DNA from: Fulvia fulva
Lineage: Eukaryota; Ascomycota; Dothideomycetes; Mycosphaerellales; Mycosphaerellaceae
Reading direction: 5' to 3'
DNA: 64,000 nt
Assembly: GCF_020509005.1 (NCBI RefSeq)
Contig: NC_063023.1
Span: 1,054,001 to 1,118,000, forward strand
Positions 10,858 through 20,535 of the stretch are shown in pieces (position 1 is the first letter of the stretch; each line of letters starts with the position of its first letter). A program made the position numbers and the translations under genes. Below the pieces are notes generated by a model that saw only the letters and a list, made by a program, of their open reading frames with translations, was not told the origin of the DNA and searched no databases.

Positions 10858-11034
10858 ATTGTGGACCACGACTGCAACAAAGACCTCAGAGAGTCACACC
10901 CCGAAGGCGTCACACAACGATGCGAGAAGTGTAGTAGCTATACGATAGGCTTTCTCTACAGGTGTTGAGTGTGTGGCAAAGCCATATGTCCAACATTGCT
11001 TCATGGTATGATCAAGCATAACAAGCGGAAGTGA
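10858..11034 (+). pseudogene. Third Cys-rich ZZ-like copy, interrupted by TGA and without an aligned ATG
   Basis: The frame DHDCNKD...RCEKC-x10-C-stop-VC-x4-CPTLLHGM aligns with copies 1 and 2 on both sides of an in-frame TGA (10966-10968). The other copies have Ser there in the CSxC pair, so a single base change (TCA to TGA) would explain it. The position equivalent to the start of copy 2 reads ATT GTG rather than ATG. The open frame continues to a normal stop at 11032-11034 after the nonsense codon. Together this indicates a recently inactivated duplicate. Confidence 0.65.
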
Positions 11035-11556
11035 ATGCACAACTAGCTGAGCTTGGTCTGATCAGCAAGATACACACGAAGTGGTGATAAGGCGACACAG
11101 GATGAGGATCTGAGAGTACACTGTGGAGTTGAGTTTATGTAAAGTTATGTTGGCTTTAGTGCTAGTCGTTGGGGTATCGCGGTCTCGTGGAGTCGTTATT
11201 CTTGATGTGTATTTCCCGGTTTAGAGAGCTAGAGGGTCTTGCTTTTGCAGAGCGGACCTGGGATGAACGCATCTGATCGCTGTCGATGATTGCATGCTGG
11301 CATAGTCTTGTAAATCAACGGCAGCGAGGGTAGAGTCGCTGCTCTGACCTGGGTCCGGCTGTTGTTCGTGATACTTTGCTGAAGATGGATGATCCTGCGA
11401 TGCGTTTCCATGTGCAGAAGAAATTAAAGGTTCGGGCCAGCACGTGACATGGCGGCAATGACGTGAATGATCCTGTCACCCCGGGCCCCACCACGAGCTT
11501 CAACTTTGAGCGCCTGAATGAATGCCGGAGCACTTTACTCAGTAGCACAGACAACG
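11035..11556. other. Intergenic, promoter side of Ski8-like gene
   Basis: No supported gene or repeat was seen. Confidence 0.4.
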
Positions 11557-12700
11557 ATGTCGAAGCAGTATTTGCAGACACTCACGATCCCCGACGCGCA
11601 CCCCACCGATATCTTCTCGCTCGCAGTGACACCGTCCCACCTGCTCACAGCATCCGGCGCTTCGAGCATCAAAATCTACAGCACGAGAGGGCAAACGATA
11701 CACACCGAAAGCGCCGAAGATGAGAACCCATACCCGCTAGTGCAAACGCTCGAGAAAGTGCATCATCTCGGTTGTCACCACATCTCCACCAGTCTAGATG
11801 GCAAGATTGCAGCCAGCGTCGGGTACGTTTCTGACGGGCAGCAGACATCGAGCAGTGGCTTAGACCACGGTGGATTGCGCGAGATAGCCGCTGCACGACG
11901 CGCTCCACATACACCATAGCCTTTAAAGCTGCCACGTGACTATCGGGCATGGCTAACACCCTTCCGTCTGTAGGTTCGGCGGAGAAGTCAAGGTGTGGGA
12001 GTGCTCGGAAGACGACGAGTGGAAAGCGAAAGGTGTGATTATATCACCAGAAAAGAACGCAGGCGAACACTGGGCAGCGGCGTTGAACGAGTCGGGACAA
12101 TACCTCGCCATCACCACATCAGATGGCCGAGTCAACGTGTACGACACCAACAGCATCCCAGACGACGGCACGGCACAAAAGATTGCAGAATATCAGACGA
12201 AAGGCTCTTTCGGCATGAGCGTAGACATCTCACCCAATGGCGAAATGACAGCTTCAGGCCACCAAAACGGCACCATCCACATCTTCAACAACAGCACTCG
12301 CCGACTCGCACACTCCCTCTCCGGCCTGATCAAGCCAGTGCGTGCCGTCAAGTTCAGCCCAGCCAATCGATATCTGGCTGCTGCTGGAGATGCACGTATC
12401 ATCGCGCTATACGACACACAAAGTGGCGAGCAGGTTGCCAATATGACAGGACACAGCTCGTGGATCATGAGTCTGGACTGGAATTGGAGTGGAGAGTACC
12501 TGCTCAGCGGCAGCTACGATGGCAAGGCGAAGATCTGGAGTATGGAGAGAAGAGAGTGCGTCGCTACACAGACTGAGAGCGAGAAGTGCTTGTGGAGCGT
12601 GAAGTGGCTGTGGCACTCGCCGACTGCACGCAACGACATCTTTGCGACCGCTGGTGCTGCAAAGACGTTGGCTTTCTACCGGGAGGCCAGTGGCACGTGA
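11557..12700 (+). CDS. SKI8: Ski8/WDR61-like WD40 repeat protein
   Basis: Exons 11557-11822 and 11974-12700 join in phase 2 to a 330-residue protein made of WD40 repeats from end to end. The N-terminus AHPTDIFSLAVTPSHLLTAS is characteristic of the Ski8/WDR61 group. Later blades include GHQNGTIHIF, VRAVKFSPANRYLAAAGDA and GSYDGKAKIW. Ski8 is a subunit of the Ski2-Ski3-Ski8 complex, which feeds RNAs into the cytoplasmic exosome, and in some fungi it also acts with Spo11 in meiotic recombination. The single intron is a fourth introner-like element. The ATG at 11557 matches the family start; an upstream in-frame ATG at 11518 is probably not used. Confidence 0.88.
11823..11973 (+). mobile_element. 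Introner-like element copy D, used as intron
   Basis: 151 nt, GTACGTTTCTGACGGG to CTTCCGTCTGTAG, interrupting the codon for the Gly before FGGEVKVW. The first 40 nt and last 30 nt match copy B, but the central 14 nt (11890-11903) is the exact reverse complement of 1355-1368 in copy B. It folds into a long imperfect hairpin. Confidence 0.8.
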
Positions 12701-12909
12701 GGAGGAATCGAAAGAGACTGTACAATGAATGACGATGGCTCCGGAGATACCCAATCTTGCTGATAGAGTCAGAACAGCAGTACCGCGATCCAACAGAACG
12801 ACGCAAACTTGATCACGATGCAAAACCACTCCCCGAAACGCTTCCACGCACCAGCGCTACATTACTCCTCGATTTCGCCCTGCATCGACCTAGCAGCGTG
12901 AAAAGACTG

Positions 12910-13509
12910 CTATACACTCCCTCTCTGTCTCCTCGGACTACTCCTCAACGCATGCCCGGTTGTGAAATCAGCATTGATCCTGCCACCACCGAACCACGTG
13001 TCGACCACACTATCCTTCCTCTCCTTACTACCTCTCTTCACCTTCGATTTCGACCCGCTCTTCTTCTCAACGCGACCTCCACCCTGCCCACCCGGACCGC
13101 GATGACCTCTCACAGCACCAGATCTCTGGACTCCAGACTTGCCAGCCACGCCCTGAGCCCCAGTGCCGCTCTTATCCTTCACAGCATTCCTCCGCTTCAC
13201 CTTCGATCTGGGCGACGGGACGTTGATGGGCGAGAGCGGTGGGTGCCAGTTTCCCTTGCTATCTTGGAATCCTTCAGCACGGTACTCATCGACAATGTCT
13301 TGCTCCTTGGGATTTGTTGCCCAGCGTGGCGTTCCATCGGGACCGGTCAGGAGTGGTGGGTCCTTGAGAAGAGCTTCCAAGGCTATGGCGGCCTCGGTGG
13401 CGCCGAAGTGGGCGAGGTAGCCTGCTGCGACGCTGCCTTCGAGGAGGTTGTGGGCTTGCTCGTAGGAGGCTGCGTGTGCGGCGGTGAAGTATCGGTGGCG
13501 GGATGGCAT
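12910..13509 (-). CDS. Hypothetical basic protein
   Basis: 199 residues, intronless. The N-terminal 90 residues look globular and helical (AAHAASYEQAHNLLEGSVAAGYL, quoted in part as EQAHNLLEG). The C-terminal half is strongly basic and low complexity (RSKVKRR, RGHRGPGGQGGG, KSKVKRGSKERK), suggesting a nuclear or nucleic-acid-binding tail. No family was recognised. It converges on the Ski8 gene and heads a run of four unrecognised minus-strand genes. Confidence 0.6.
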   Translation of the reverse strand: MPSRHRYFTAAHAASYEQAHNLLEGSVAAGYLAHFGATEAAIALEALLKDPPLLTGPDGTPRWATNPKEQDIVDEYRAEGFQDSKGNWHPPLSPINVPSPRSKVKRRNAVKDKSGTGAQGVAGKSGVQRSGAVRGHRGPGGQGGGRVEKKSGSKSKVKRGSKERKDSVVDTWFGGGRINADFTTGHALRSSPRRQRGSV

Positions 13510-13923
13510 GTTGGATCTTATTTGGTTTGCAGGGGGTGATGGTTATGGATGTGTGCCGGGAGCCGAAGACTGATGCGAGTTCTTGGGAATGGCATTGTGG
13601 GCTTGCGCGTTACGGCCACGAGCTGTATTGCAAAGCACAAAGGTGGATCTTTGTTCATTGATCGATGGTGGTCGTCGGATCAGGACATGTCACGAGCTGG
13701 CGGAGGATGAGGCTTGGCCGAACGATGAGAGAAAGTCCGAATGGAGACCTTCAGGCAACAACAAAGAGGTACCGACCCTCACGACGATACACGCAACAGG
13801 CACCGTAAGTAAGCGACTGAATCATACAAGAAACTATCATCATTACAACACGCGGCAAAATCACGAAACAACGACCCAATATCTCCTTCAGAAGTCCTTC
13901 CACCACCACCTCAACCTTCCCTC
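13510..13923. other. Intergenic, no gene supported
   Basis: This lies between two minus-strand genes. No feature was identified. Confidence 0.4.
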
Positions 13924-16422
13924 TCAACTTCTCACCACACTCCTCCTGATCCGCCGCTCCCCTGGTGCTGGCAGATTATACCGAGCCTCCTCTTGCCGCG
14001 CATCCACCGTCCATCTGGACTCACTCCTCTCAAGCCCCTGACTTGCACCCCTAACCAATTGCCGCTCCACATTCCAGCCCTCCGCATAACCCGTAATGCG
14101 TCCCTCTGCACGGTTGTGCTTGAACTCCTCATACGTCAACCCCAACTCCCCAGCCCTCATATTCCTCAGGAACCTCAGCACGGAGTTCTGCTCGAGGGAC
14201 CGACAGGAGCGTTCGTGGTTCCTGAGATACTCATCCCACTGCTCCCACTCCTCAAACTCCTCCTCACCCCTCACCGGCGGGAAAGAGGGCTGCACATACC
14301 CTGCCGGAGAAGGGAGTCGACCCTGACACGTGTAGGCGTGGAGATAGACTGCTGCGTCTCCTGCACTGCGCGGTGGGATGGGAGTGTGAGGGGCGGTGAT
14401 GAGGATGTTGTTGATGGCGTTTGCGCGGTAGGAGCCGTAGTTGTGGCCGAAGAGGATCCATTGGATATGGGGTTCTGGCTCGCGGATTCGAGGTCCGTCG
14501 GGGCGGAGGTTAGCTGGTGGGTTGAAGATGCGGGGAGGGTTCCCTCCTGGACGCTGGTAGAGACCTCTGCCGGCCGGGTTGTGCATGGCTCTTTGTTGAG
14601 GCGGCTGTGAGGTAAACTGGCGGCGTTGCTCCGTCGGTCTGGGAAGCAGGCGGCGGCCAACAGCTGGTGGATCAGGGCGAGCTCGACGGCCAGGGCGTGC
14701 GTAGAGGGGTCTCTGCGTAGGTGGTTGAGGGGGTGGAGCTGGAGCGGCAGAGCGGACTTGTCGTCTGCCATCTGGTGTTAAAGAAGACCACGCTGGGTCT
14801 ATCTTCCCCGTGGCGAGGTACCAGTCAAATTCATCGTGGGTGAGGCCGAGCTCGATGGCGCGACGGCATTTGGTCCATTCGTAGATGTAGAGCTGTTCTG
14901 CTCGGCGGAGGGAGGTTTGGTATTGGCATTCTCTGATGGCTGTGATTTGGGGGTCTTCTTCAAGGTCCATTGGGTCGTCTACGAGATCTCCGTCTCCATC
15001 GATATCCTCGCGCTGAGGGTAGGCGATGTACTTCTGGGTACCCTTGGGGATGATCCCGGATCCGCGGTAGTCCCAGTACGCATCCAACGCACTTCCGGGC
15101 TCCTCGTCGCCTTCTTTGAAGACGTGGTGAGGCACTCTGACGACTTTCCAGAGGCGGCGGACTGGTCTGCCGAGGATTCTGTTGCCATCTAGGAGATCGG
15201 GCTCGAGCTCGTCGAAGACTTCCTCGCGATCCGAGTCGGGCAAGGCACTGTACCAGTCATCTACCACGGGATTGGTGCGATGTAGCGCTCTGACCACACG
15301 GAACTTGCGATCGATCAGTGTGAGGCTCTTGTTATACTCGAACTCCTCGTCCGAGATCCCATGAGCCTCACGGAACAGTTCACAGCAGTACTCTTCAATA
15401 GCATGCTCCTCCGCACCGAGACACATGTTCGTATACCTAGTCCAGTACGCCCGTACGGACCTGTCACTATGTTTATTGCCGAAGCGATCGTTACGGGGAT
15501 CTCTGAAACCAGGATAACTCGGCTTCGCCCACCGTGGAAGGATCCCATAATCATCGTAACTCTTCCAGACAGCCACAGGATTCTGGCTTTGTCCTCTGGC
15601 CCGCCATTCTGCCTGGGTCAAAGGCGGGATGGGATGGCCGGTGGCGTGGTACCCGAAGCCAAGCTCGCGGAGGGAATCAAGGAGTTGGGTGCGGTACGAT
15701 CTGCCACCGGTTGGCATCCTGCAGGTGGATGTACGGCCGGCGAGGAGAGCTTCGGCTTGGTCTCTGGGGTTGGCATATTCTGGTCCCAGGTAGGGGGTTT
15801 CGACGTGCTGTACTGGTGGCGTGTAATCGTCACGTTGTTCTGGGCGAGGTTGGGTGAACCCGTCGACCACGGGTCCACGGCTGATATACTGTGGGCCAGG
15901 ATGGCCGGCATTGTTGCGAGGAAAGGGAGCGGCCAAGTTGCTTTCTCTGTTCCTTTCGAAGGTGTCGACTGCGGCAGCCTCCCGAAGTTGAGGGCTGCTG
16001 CTACTTCGAAGCGATGAGGTTCGTGACGCTGATGGGCGAGTCCAGGGGACGTCTTCTGTAATGTCCATGAGGTCTGGATCGATGGGGTTCTCCTTGGAAG
16101 CCCTTTTCTTGACGTGTTTTGGCAGCTTTGAAGTTGTTTGTGTCGAAATCTTTCCGCGAACGGGTCTAGCTGGAGGTGTGTACTCGTCATCTGCGAGCTG
16201 AGCAGGGCTCAACAAGTTGTCCATTGCATGCTCAAGGGAGGGCTGGCGACCTGTAGAAGACTTCTTGTTGCCAGCTTTGAATGAAGGTTTTTGCAAGATG
16301 GCCCGCAGAGATAGCTCCGCCGGGGTAGACTTCTTCGCGGATGATGCTTGTGGCGATGTCTTCTTGTCGTCCTTTTGGGGCGACTTGCTTGATTTCTTCG
16401 ATCTCGACCTTTTGGCAGCCAT
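13924..16422 (-). CDS. Large hypothetical protein with three LGLTxxEF-type repeats
   Basis: 832 residues, single exon. The first 40 residues are Lys/Ser-rich with bipartite nuclear-localisation character (KRSRSKKSSK). Three spaced segments share the pattern helix-LG[LI][TS]xxEFxxN/YxxxGxI: HGISDEEFEYNKS (around 370), LGLTHDEFDWYLATGKI (around 560) and LGLTYEEFKHNRAEGRI (around 780). The linkers are Pro/Arg-rich. No known domain was recognised. The length of the open frame, free of stops over 2.5 kb, is strong evidence of coding function. It ends in a basic tail, RRIRRSVVRS. Confidence 0.75.
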   Translation of the reverse strand: MAAKRSRSKKSSKSPQKDDKKTSPQASSAKKSTPAELSLRAILQKPSFKAGNKKSSTGRQPSLEHAMDNLLSPAQLADDEYTPPARPVRGKISTQTTSKLPKHVKKRASKENPIDPDLMDITEDVPWTRPSASRTSSLRSSSSPQLREAAAVDTFERNRESNLAAPFPRNNAGHPGPQYISRGPVVDGFTQPRPEQRDDYTPPVQHVETPYLGPEYANPRDQAEALLAGRTSTCRMPTGGRSYRTQLLDSLRELGFGYHATGHPIPPLTQAEWRARGQSQNPVAVWKSYDDYGILPRWAKPSYPGFRDPRNDRFGNKHSDRSVRAYWTRYTNMCLGAEEHAIEEYCCELFREAHGISDEEFEYNKSLTLIDRKFRVVRALHRTNPVVDDWYSALPDSDREEVFDELEPDLLDGNRILGRPVRRLWKVVRVPHHVFKEGDEEPGSALDAYWDYRGSGIIPKGTQKYIAYPQREDIDGDGDLVDDPMDLEEDPQITAIRECQYQTSLRRAEQLYIYEWTKCRRAIELGLTHDEFDWYLATGKIDPAWSSLTPDGRRQVRSAAPAPPPQPPTQRPLYARPGRRARPDPPAVGRRLLPRPTEQRRQFTSQPPQQRAMHNPAGRGLYQRPGGNPPRIFNPPANLRPDGPRIREPEPHIQWILFGHNYGSYRANAINNILITAPHTPIPPRSAGDAAVYLHAYTCQGRLPSPAGYVQPSFPPVRGEEEFEEWEQWDEYLRNHERSCRSLEQNSVLRFLRNMRAGELGLTYEEFKHNRAEGRITGYAEGWNVERQLVRGASQGLERSESRWTVDARQEEARYNLPAPGERRIRRSVVRS

Positions 16423-16723
16423 TTTGTCTTTGACTCACGAGTATTGTCCTGCAGAGTGCCTCAACTGAGCTTGACGAGCCCAAGACTGACATACGGCAAC
16501 AAGGGACTTATGACCTCGACAATCGCGAAGATCGGCTTTGTTGCGAAGATCGCCGGAAGAGGACATCCAAGAGATGAATGCTGACCTTCCAACATCAGGG
16601 ATGACAAAGAGTACAAAGAGATGACCGTACAGCTATACTGAAAACGATCTATCAGAATGCTTGGCATCAAGACGAGGGATGCCTCCGAGTGCGAGGAGAG
16701 CGCCTTGGCGACCGGCTGGATTC
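16423..16723. other. Intergenic, no gene supported
   Basis: Promoter side of the 832-residue gene and 3' flank of the next minus-strand gene. Nothing else was seen. Confidence 0.4.
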
Positions 16724-18681
16724 TCATTGCTCGACTTCCTCTGCGAAGACACTCGACTGATGTCGTCTTCGAGTACTGCTAGCAGGGGTCGGAATTGAGC
16801 GGCGCACTCCACCCGAGCGTACTGACCGAAAGGCGTCTGCGAGTGATCCAAGGTTGAAGCGTCGAGACCCTGAGCCTGGACGCTGTCTTCGACTTCTTGA
16901 TGCTGGCTGATAGATGGATGTATCTGGACCGGGTTGCCTTGAAGTACTACCTCTTGGAACAGGTGGCGGAGTGCGTCCTCTGCGGACCGGCGGTGGGCTG
17001 CGTGCTCTGCGAACAGGTGGCGGAGTGCGAGAGCTTGGCCTCCTTCTGTTAGGTGGGGTGGATGGCCCAGCCAGCGTATTCGTCCTCATAGTAGGAGGAC
17101 TCCTTCGCCTGGAGGTACGTGCTCTGACTACTGGAGGCGGGGTGTGCAACCTAAAAGTCCTTGTGTTTGGAGGCGTCACCGGTCTCACTGCTGGCAGTGT
17201 TCGCCGTTGCGGCTGTCGTGGAGGAGAATACGGAGGCGGCGGCGATCGTCTGTTGCCGTGGGCTGTGGGCGGAAGAGCCCGTCTACGTACAGAAGATAGA
17301 TGTTGCCATGGTGGTGACGACAGCCTTGGTCGTGCTGTCGGCGATCTCCTAACTGGTCGCTGCGGTTGCTGTGGTGAGCCTCGAGATGCTCGAGATGCTC
17401 GAGATGAGGATGCTTGTGCTGATTGTGGGACATATCGTTGTGCATCGTTGCGAGACGAGCGCAAGGACTCTAGAAGCGTCTCTTGTAGCTCTTCGCAGCT
17501 GGTTGATGCTCTCTCTGAGCTAGCGTCCGAATCCTGCTCTTGCGTCCCGCCCATCTCTTCCATCGGCGTATCAGAGTCGTCTTCCAAGTCTTGGTCACAA
17601 CAAACCATGTCGTATCGAGGGCCGCCATTATCCTCCAGAATATATGTGTTCGTGTAGGGCAGAAATCGGCGACCCTCGTCATAGGGATCTTGCTCGCCCA
17701 TGCGTACACATCGTTCACGTAAACGCATCCAAGGGCCGGTACCTCCAAACTCGTCGTCCAACATGTAGCCAGTACTATGCCACCACTCTCGATCCTCTCT
17801 GATCTCCTGGTCAGAGGGATACAGTCTCCTGACAGCAATTGCAGTCGCCTGGAGATCCAGATCCATCTCTACAATATCCTCTCTTGAGCATGTTCGAAGA
17901 AATCGACTGTACTCAAGGTCCAAGGTTAACGCGTACGGGACTCGAGTGATCAAGAACCCGTTGGCATCTAATCGCTGATCGAGTGGTGGTGGCACCCCCA
18001 GCCAACTCTCATATACATTACTTGCTCGCGGATGTCGTCGGGCAGCCGAGCGACTTGTTCGTCAGTCATAGTATAGAATGTCCGGAGTACGTGATCTGGC
18101 TGATACCACATCTCCCCAGGCACTGTATCGCCAAAGAGGGTGAAATTATTTGGTGGTTGGTATGGGGGCGGATTCCCAAGCGCTTGAAGTCGTGCAGGCA
18201 GTTCGGCTTCATCATCGTACTGTGGAATAATTGTTCCAATCGCGCTCAGCTCTCGTACGAGAAGTCTTTGAACTCTTTCAACCAGCTCTGGGTCGTCCTG
18301 GTACATCAGCTGGGGCGATAGACCTCCGGTATGTATGATCATGAGATACATATTGTGTTCTGGAGCGAACCAAGCAGGTAATCCTTGGGCATTTTTCGGC
18401 TGATAGGTTGGAGATATCGGAATGCCACCTCCTCCAGTTTCCATTATCAGGCTCGTTGCTCGTCCGACTAATCGAACATCGTTCTGATATAGCTGCAGTA
18501 TGGTACCTGGTCTGAGAGCGAAATGCTCCTCAAGCCATACGTTATGCAGGTGTGAGAACCACGGTATCCTGCCATCTCCTGCTACCATGTCACGATAGCA
18601 CAAATTGAGCTCTGTTTCGACGTTGCGATAACGCTCTCCGGTTTGGGGAGTGACAGGACTGAGAGGACTGAGGGGAGCCAT
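16724..18681 (-). CDS. WF/HN-repeat protein with Arg/Pro/Ser-rich tail
   Basis: Two minus-strand open frames overlap at 17968-17995, and the second has no ATG at its head (its first codon is GTG). A 47-nt intron (18021-17975, GTAATG to ATCAG, phase 0 at both ends) would fuse them into 636 residues, which I favour. The N-terminal part (start MAPLSPLSP) carries three copies of a module starting [PAM]W[FY]xxxH: PWFSHLHNVWLEE, AWFAPEHNMYL and MWYQPDHVLRTFY. A more diverged fourth follows the intron. An acidic middle leads to a 200-residue tail with tandem nonapeptides such as RTPPPVRRA. No known family was recognised; it shares the module with the gene at 18959-20130. Confidence 0.6.
16925..17100 (-). 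repeat. Imperfect 27-bp coding repeats (R-S/T-P-P-P-V-R-R-x)
   Basis: Several tandem and near-tandem units within the C-terminal tail of the WF/HN-repeat protein encode RTPPPVRRA, RSPPPVRRG and RTPPPVPRG. Such Arg-Ser/Pro arrays resemble SR-type or phosphorylation-rich disordered tails. Confidence 0.7.
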
Positions 18682-18958
18682 GGTCTTCGGGTAGCGATAC
18701 CAGTGTTGCTGACAGCCAAGTGAGTTCAGCAGTGGCATCCTGTGGTCTTGACATAGCCTTTGTGTGAGAGCCATACCGCGACGCATCCGGCGACTCTATC
18801 CCGACAAAGAAGCATAATCATCATGTGAACGGACAACGGAACAGAGGCTGCTCATGACAACATACGCAGAAAGGCAATATCAATCAATGATTGGATAGCC
18901 TGAATAATCTCCTAATGTAGTCTTGCGGCTCCACGTGCATCTCTGGTAGCCCATGGCT

Positions 18959-20130
18959 TTACCGGTTACCTCGAGGTGGTGATCGAGCAGCAGGCCGGCG
19001 AACTCGATGCTGCGAACTGTTGATCACACTTGGTGTACGACTTGAGGGAGACGTGCGTCGTTCAGGCCGCTGGCTTCTCTGTCTCGGGCTCAAGTGCGGA
19101 GGACTTCGTCTTAGATTGTGCCCAGTCGATCGCGGTGGGACAGACTTTCTTCGAATCTGATTGAGGCGCTGTGGGCGTGATGTACGCTCGTTCGCCTCCA
19201 TATCCATTTGCATTTGATCATCCATGTCGAGAACCGGTGTATCAATGATTGCTGGCCTGACAATCGGATATGTTTGCGTCTCTCGTGAGGTTGATGGCCC
19301 AGGCACAGGCCATTGGCGTCCCGTTGTTATGGAATCAAACCACTGTGTATCTGTTGCTTGACCCCAGCCTTCGGCGAAAGACTCCCCGAAGTCTAAATCC
19401 AAGGTAGGAGCGATCTCTGGGACAGGTGCCCTGGCATTGGTCGTCGAGTTGCCTCTTGTGGTCGTACGCTGAGGCCGGTGAGACGTCGGTCGTCGTTGAG
19501 TGCTTGCTGATACAGGGCGGCGGCCTGGTTCAGCGACAGAGTATGCTGAAGCAGGGCCATTGCCTTGCGGTTGGCCTCCATAATGCTCGTATCGCGGGGC
19601 TGGATCACCACCATCAACGGGAGGGATAGTTCCGAACAGCGCAGCAGCCTCAGACACCACTTTCAATGCTCCTTCCACCTGCAGAGAAAATCCATTAGCT
19701 TTCTCAAGCAAGTTCAATGACACGATGGAAGTAAACTTACCAAATATCGATCCCCCTGATAAGCCTTAACAGCTTGGCCCTTAGCCCAACCCAAAGTCAA
19801 TTCCAGCCACCTATTATGCCCCGGCGTGAACCAAGCCGGCACATCACGTCCATTAATCTCAACACGAGGCTGGGGTCCCACCTCGGCCTTGACATTCCTA
19901 ATGCTATTGAAGACACTGCTACTGCAGCTCTTCGCGAGCTCAGGTCCGAACCGGTGAACCATAAGGACGAAATCGCCCCGTTTCCATCTGAACAGATTTT
20001 CGATCCAGGCCATGTGTCTCTCGCTGAACCAGTCTGGCTGGCCATGGCGGTTCAGAGGTTGGTCGTTGAAGTGGCAGGCGATGCAGTCTTTCATCCAGGG
20101 CTCAACGACGGGCAGCAAGGGTGGATGCAT
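18959..20130 (-). CDS. WF/HN-repeat protein, second family member
   Basis: Exon 1 is 20130-19741 and exon 2 is 19678-18959. The 62-nt intron (GTAAGT to CTGCAG) is phase 0. The product is 369 residues. Two modules are visible: DWFSERHMAWIENLF and AWFTPGHNRWLELTLGWAKG followed by AYQGDRYLVEG. The second is split by the intron and reads on as VVSEAAALFGTIPP, which closely parallels the LVRELSAIGTIIP segment of the neighbouring gene. The C-terminal 200 residues are disordered, basic and rich in Arg, Ser and Pro. The start MHPPLLPVVEP was chosen by analogy with the neighbour's short Pro-rich N-terminus. Confidence 0.7.
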
Positions 20131-20535
20131 TGTGGTTAGTGTTTCTTGTGGTTGTCGTGATATATGTTCGGTGCACGGTGAACACAATCTGCTGATTATG
20201 CGAGCTGTACAGGTTCGCATGGGCCATTTCGTTGCTTGCCTTTGTCTGATTGACGGTCATACCGCATTCGGGTCTTGACGCGTTGAACAATGAAGCTCAT
20301 CGAGCTTCAGCGACAAAGACTCGATGTCCGCTCGCGCTGGCGAGTCGAATCTGCAGAAGTCGGTGATAGATCCATTTGACGTGACTGAGCTGTGATGGGA
20401 AATTTCGCTTAGTCGTACAATCGTAGCGTTTGTTGTTAAATAGCTAGCTGTCGTTCATCTGTCATGATCAGCACATATTTCCAGCCCCTCGCTACCTGGA
20501 GTGAAGTGTTCTGTTCCGTTCCTGCCGCACCACTG
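20131..20535. other. Intergenic, no gene supported
   Basis: Between the WF/HN gene and the MFS gene, both on the minus strand. No feature was identified. Confidence 0.4.

Noticed and set aside
10966..10968. TGA as a selenocysteine codon in the third Cys-rich gene
   Set aside because: Most fungi lack the selenocysteine machinery, the paralogues have Ser rather than Cys at this site, and the start-equivalent codon is also altered, so decay is simpler.
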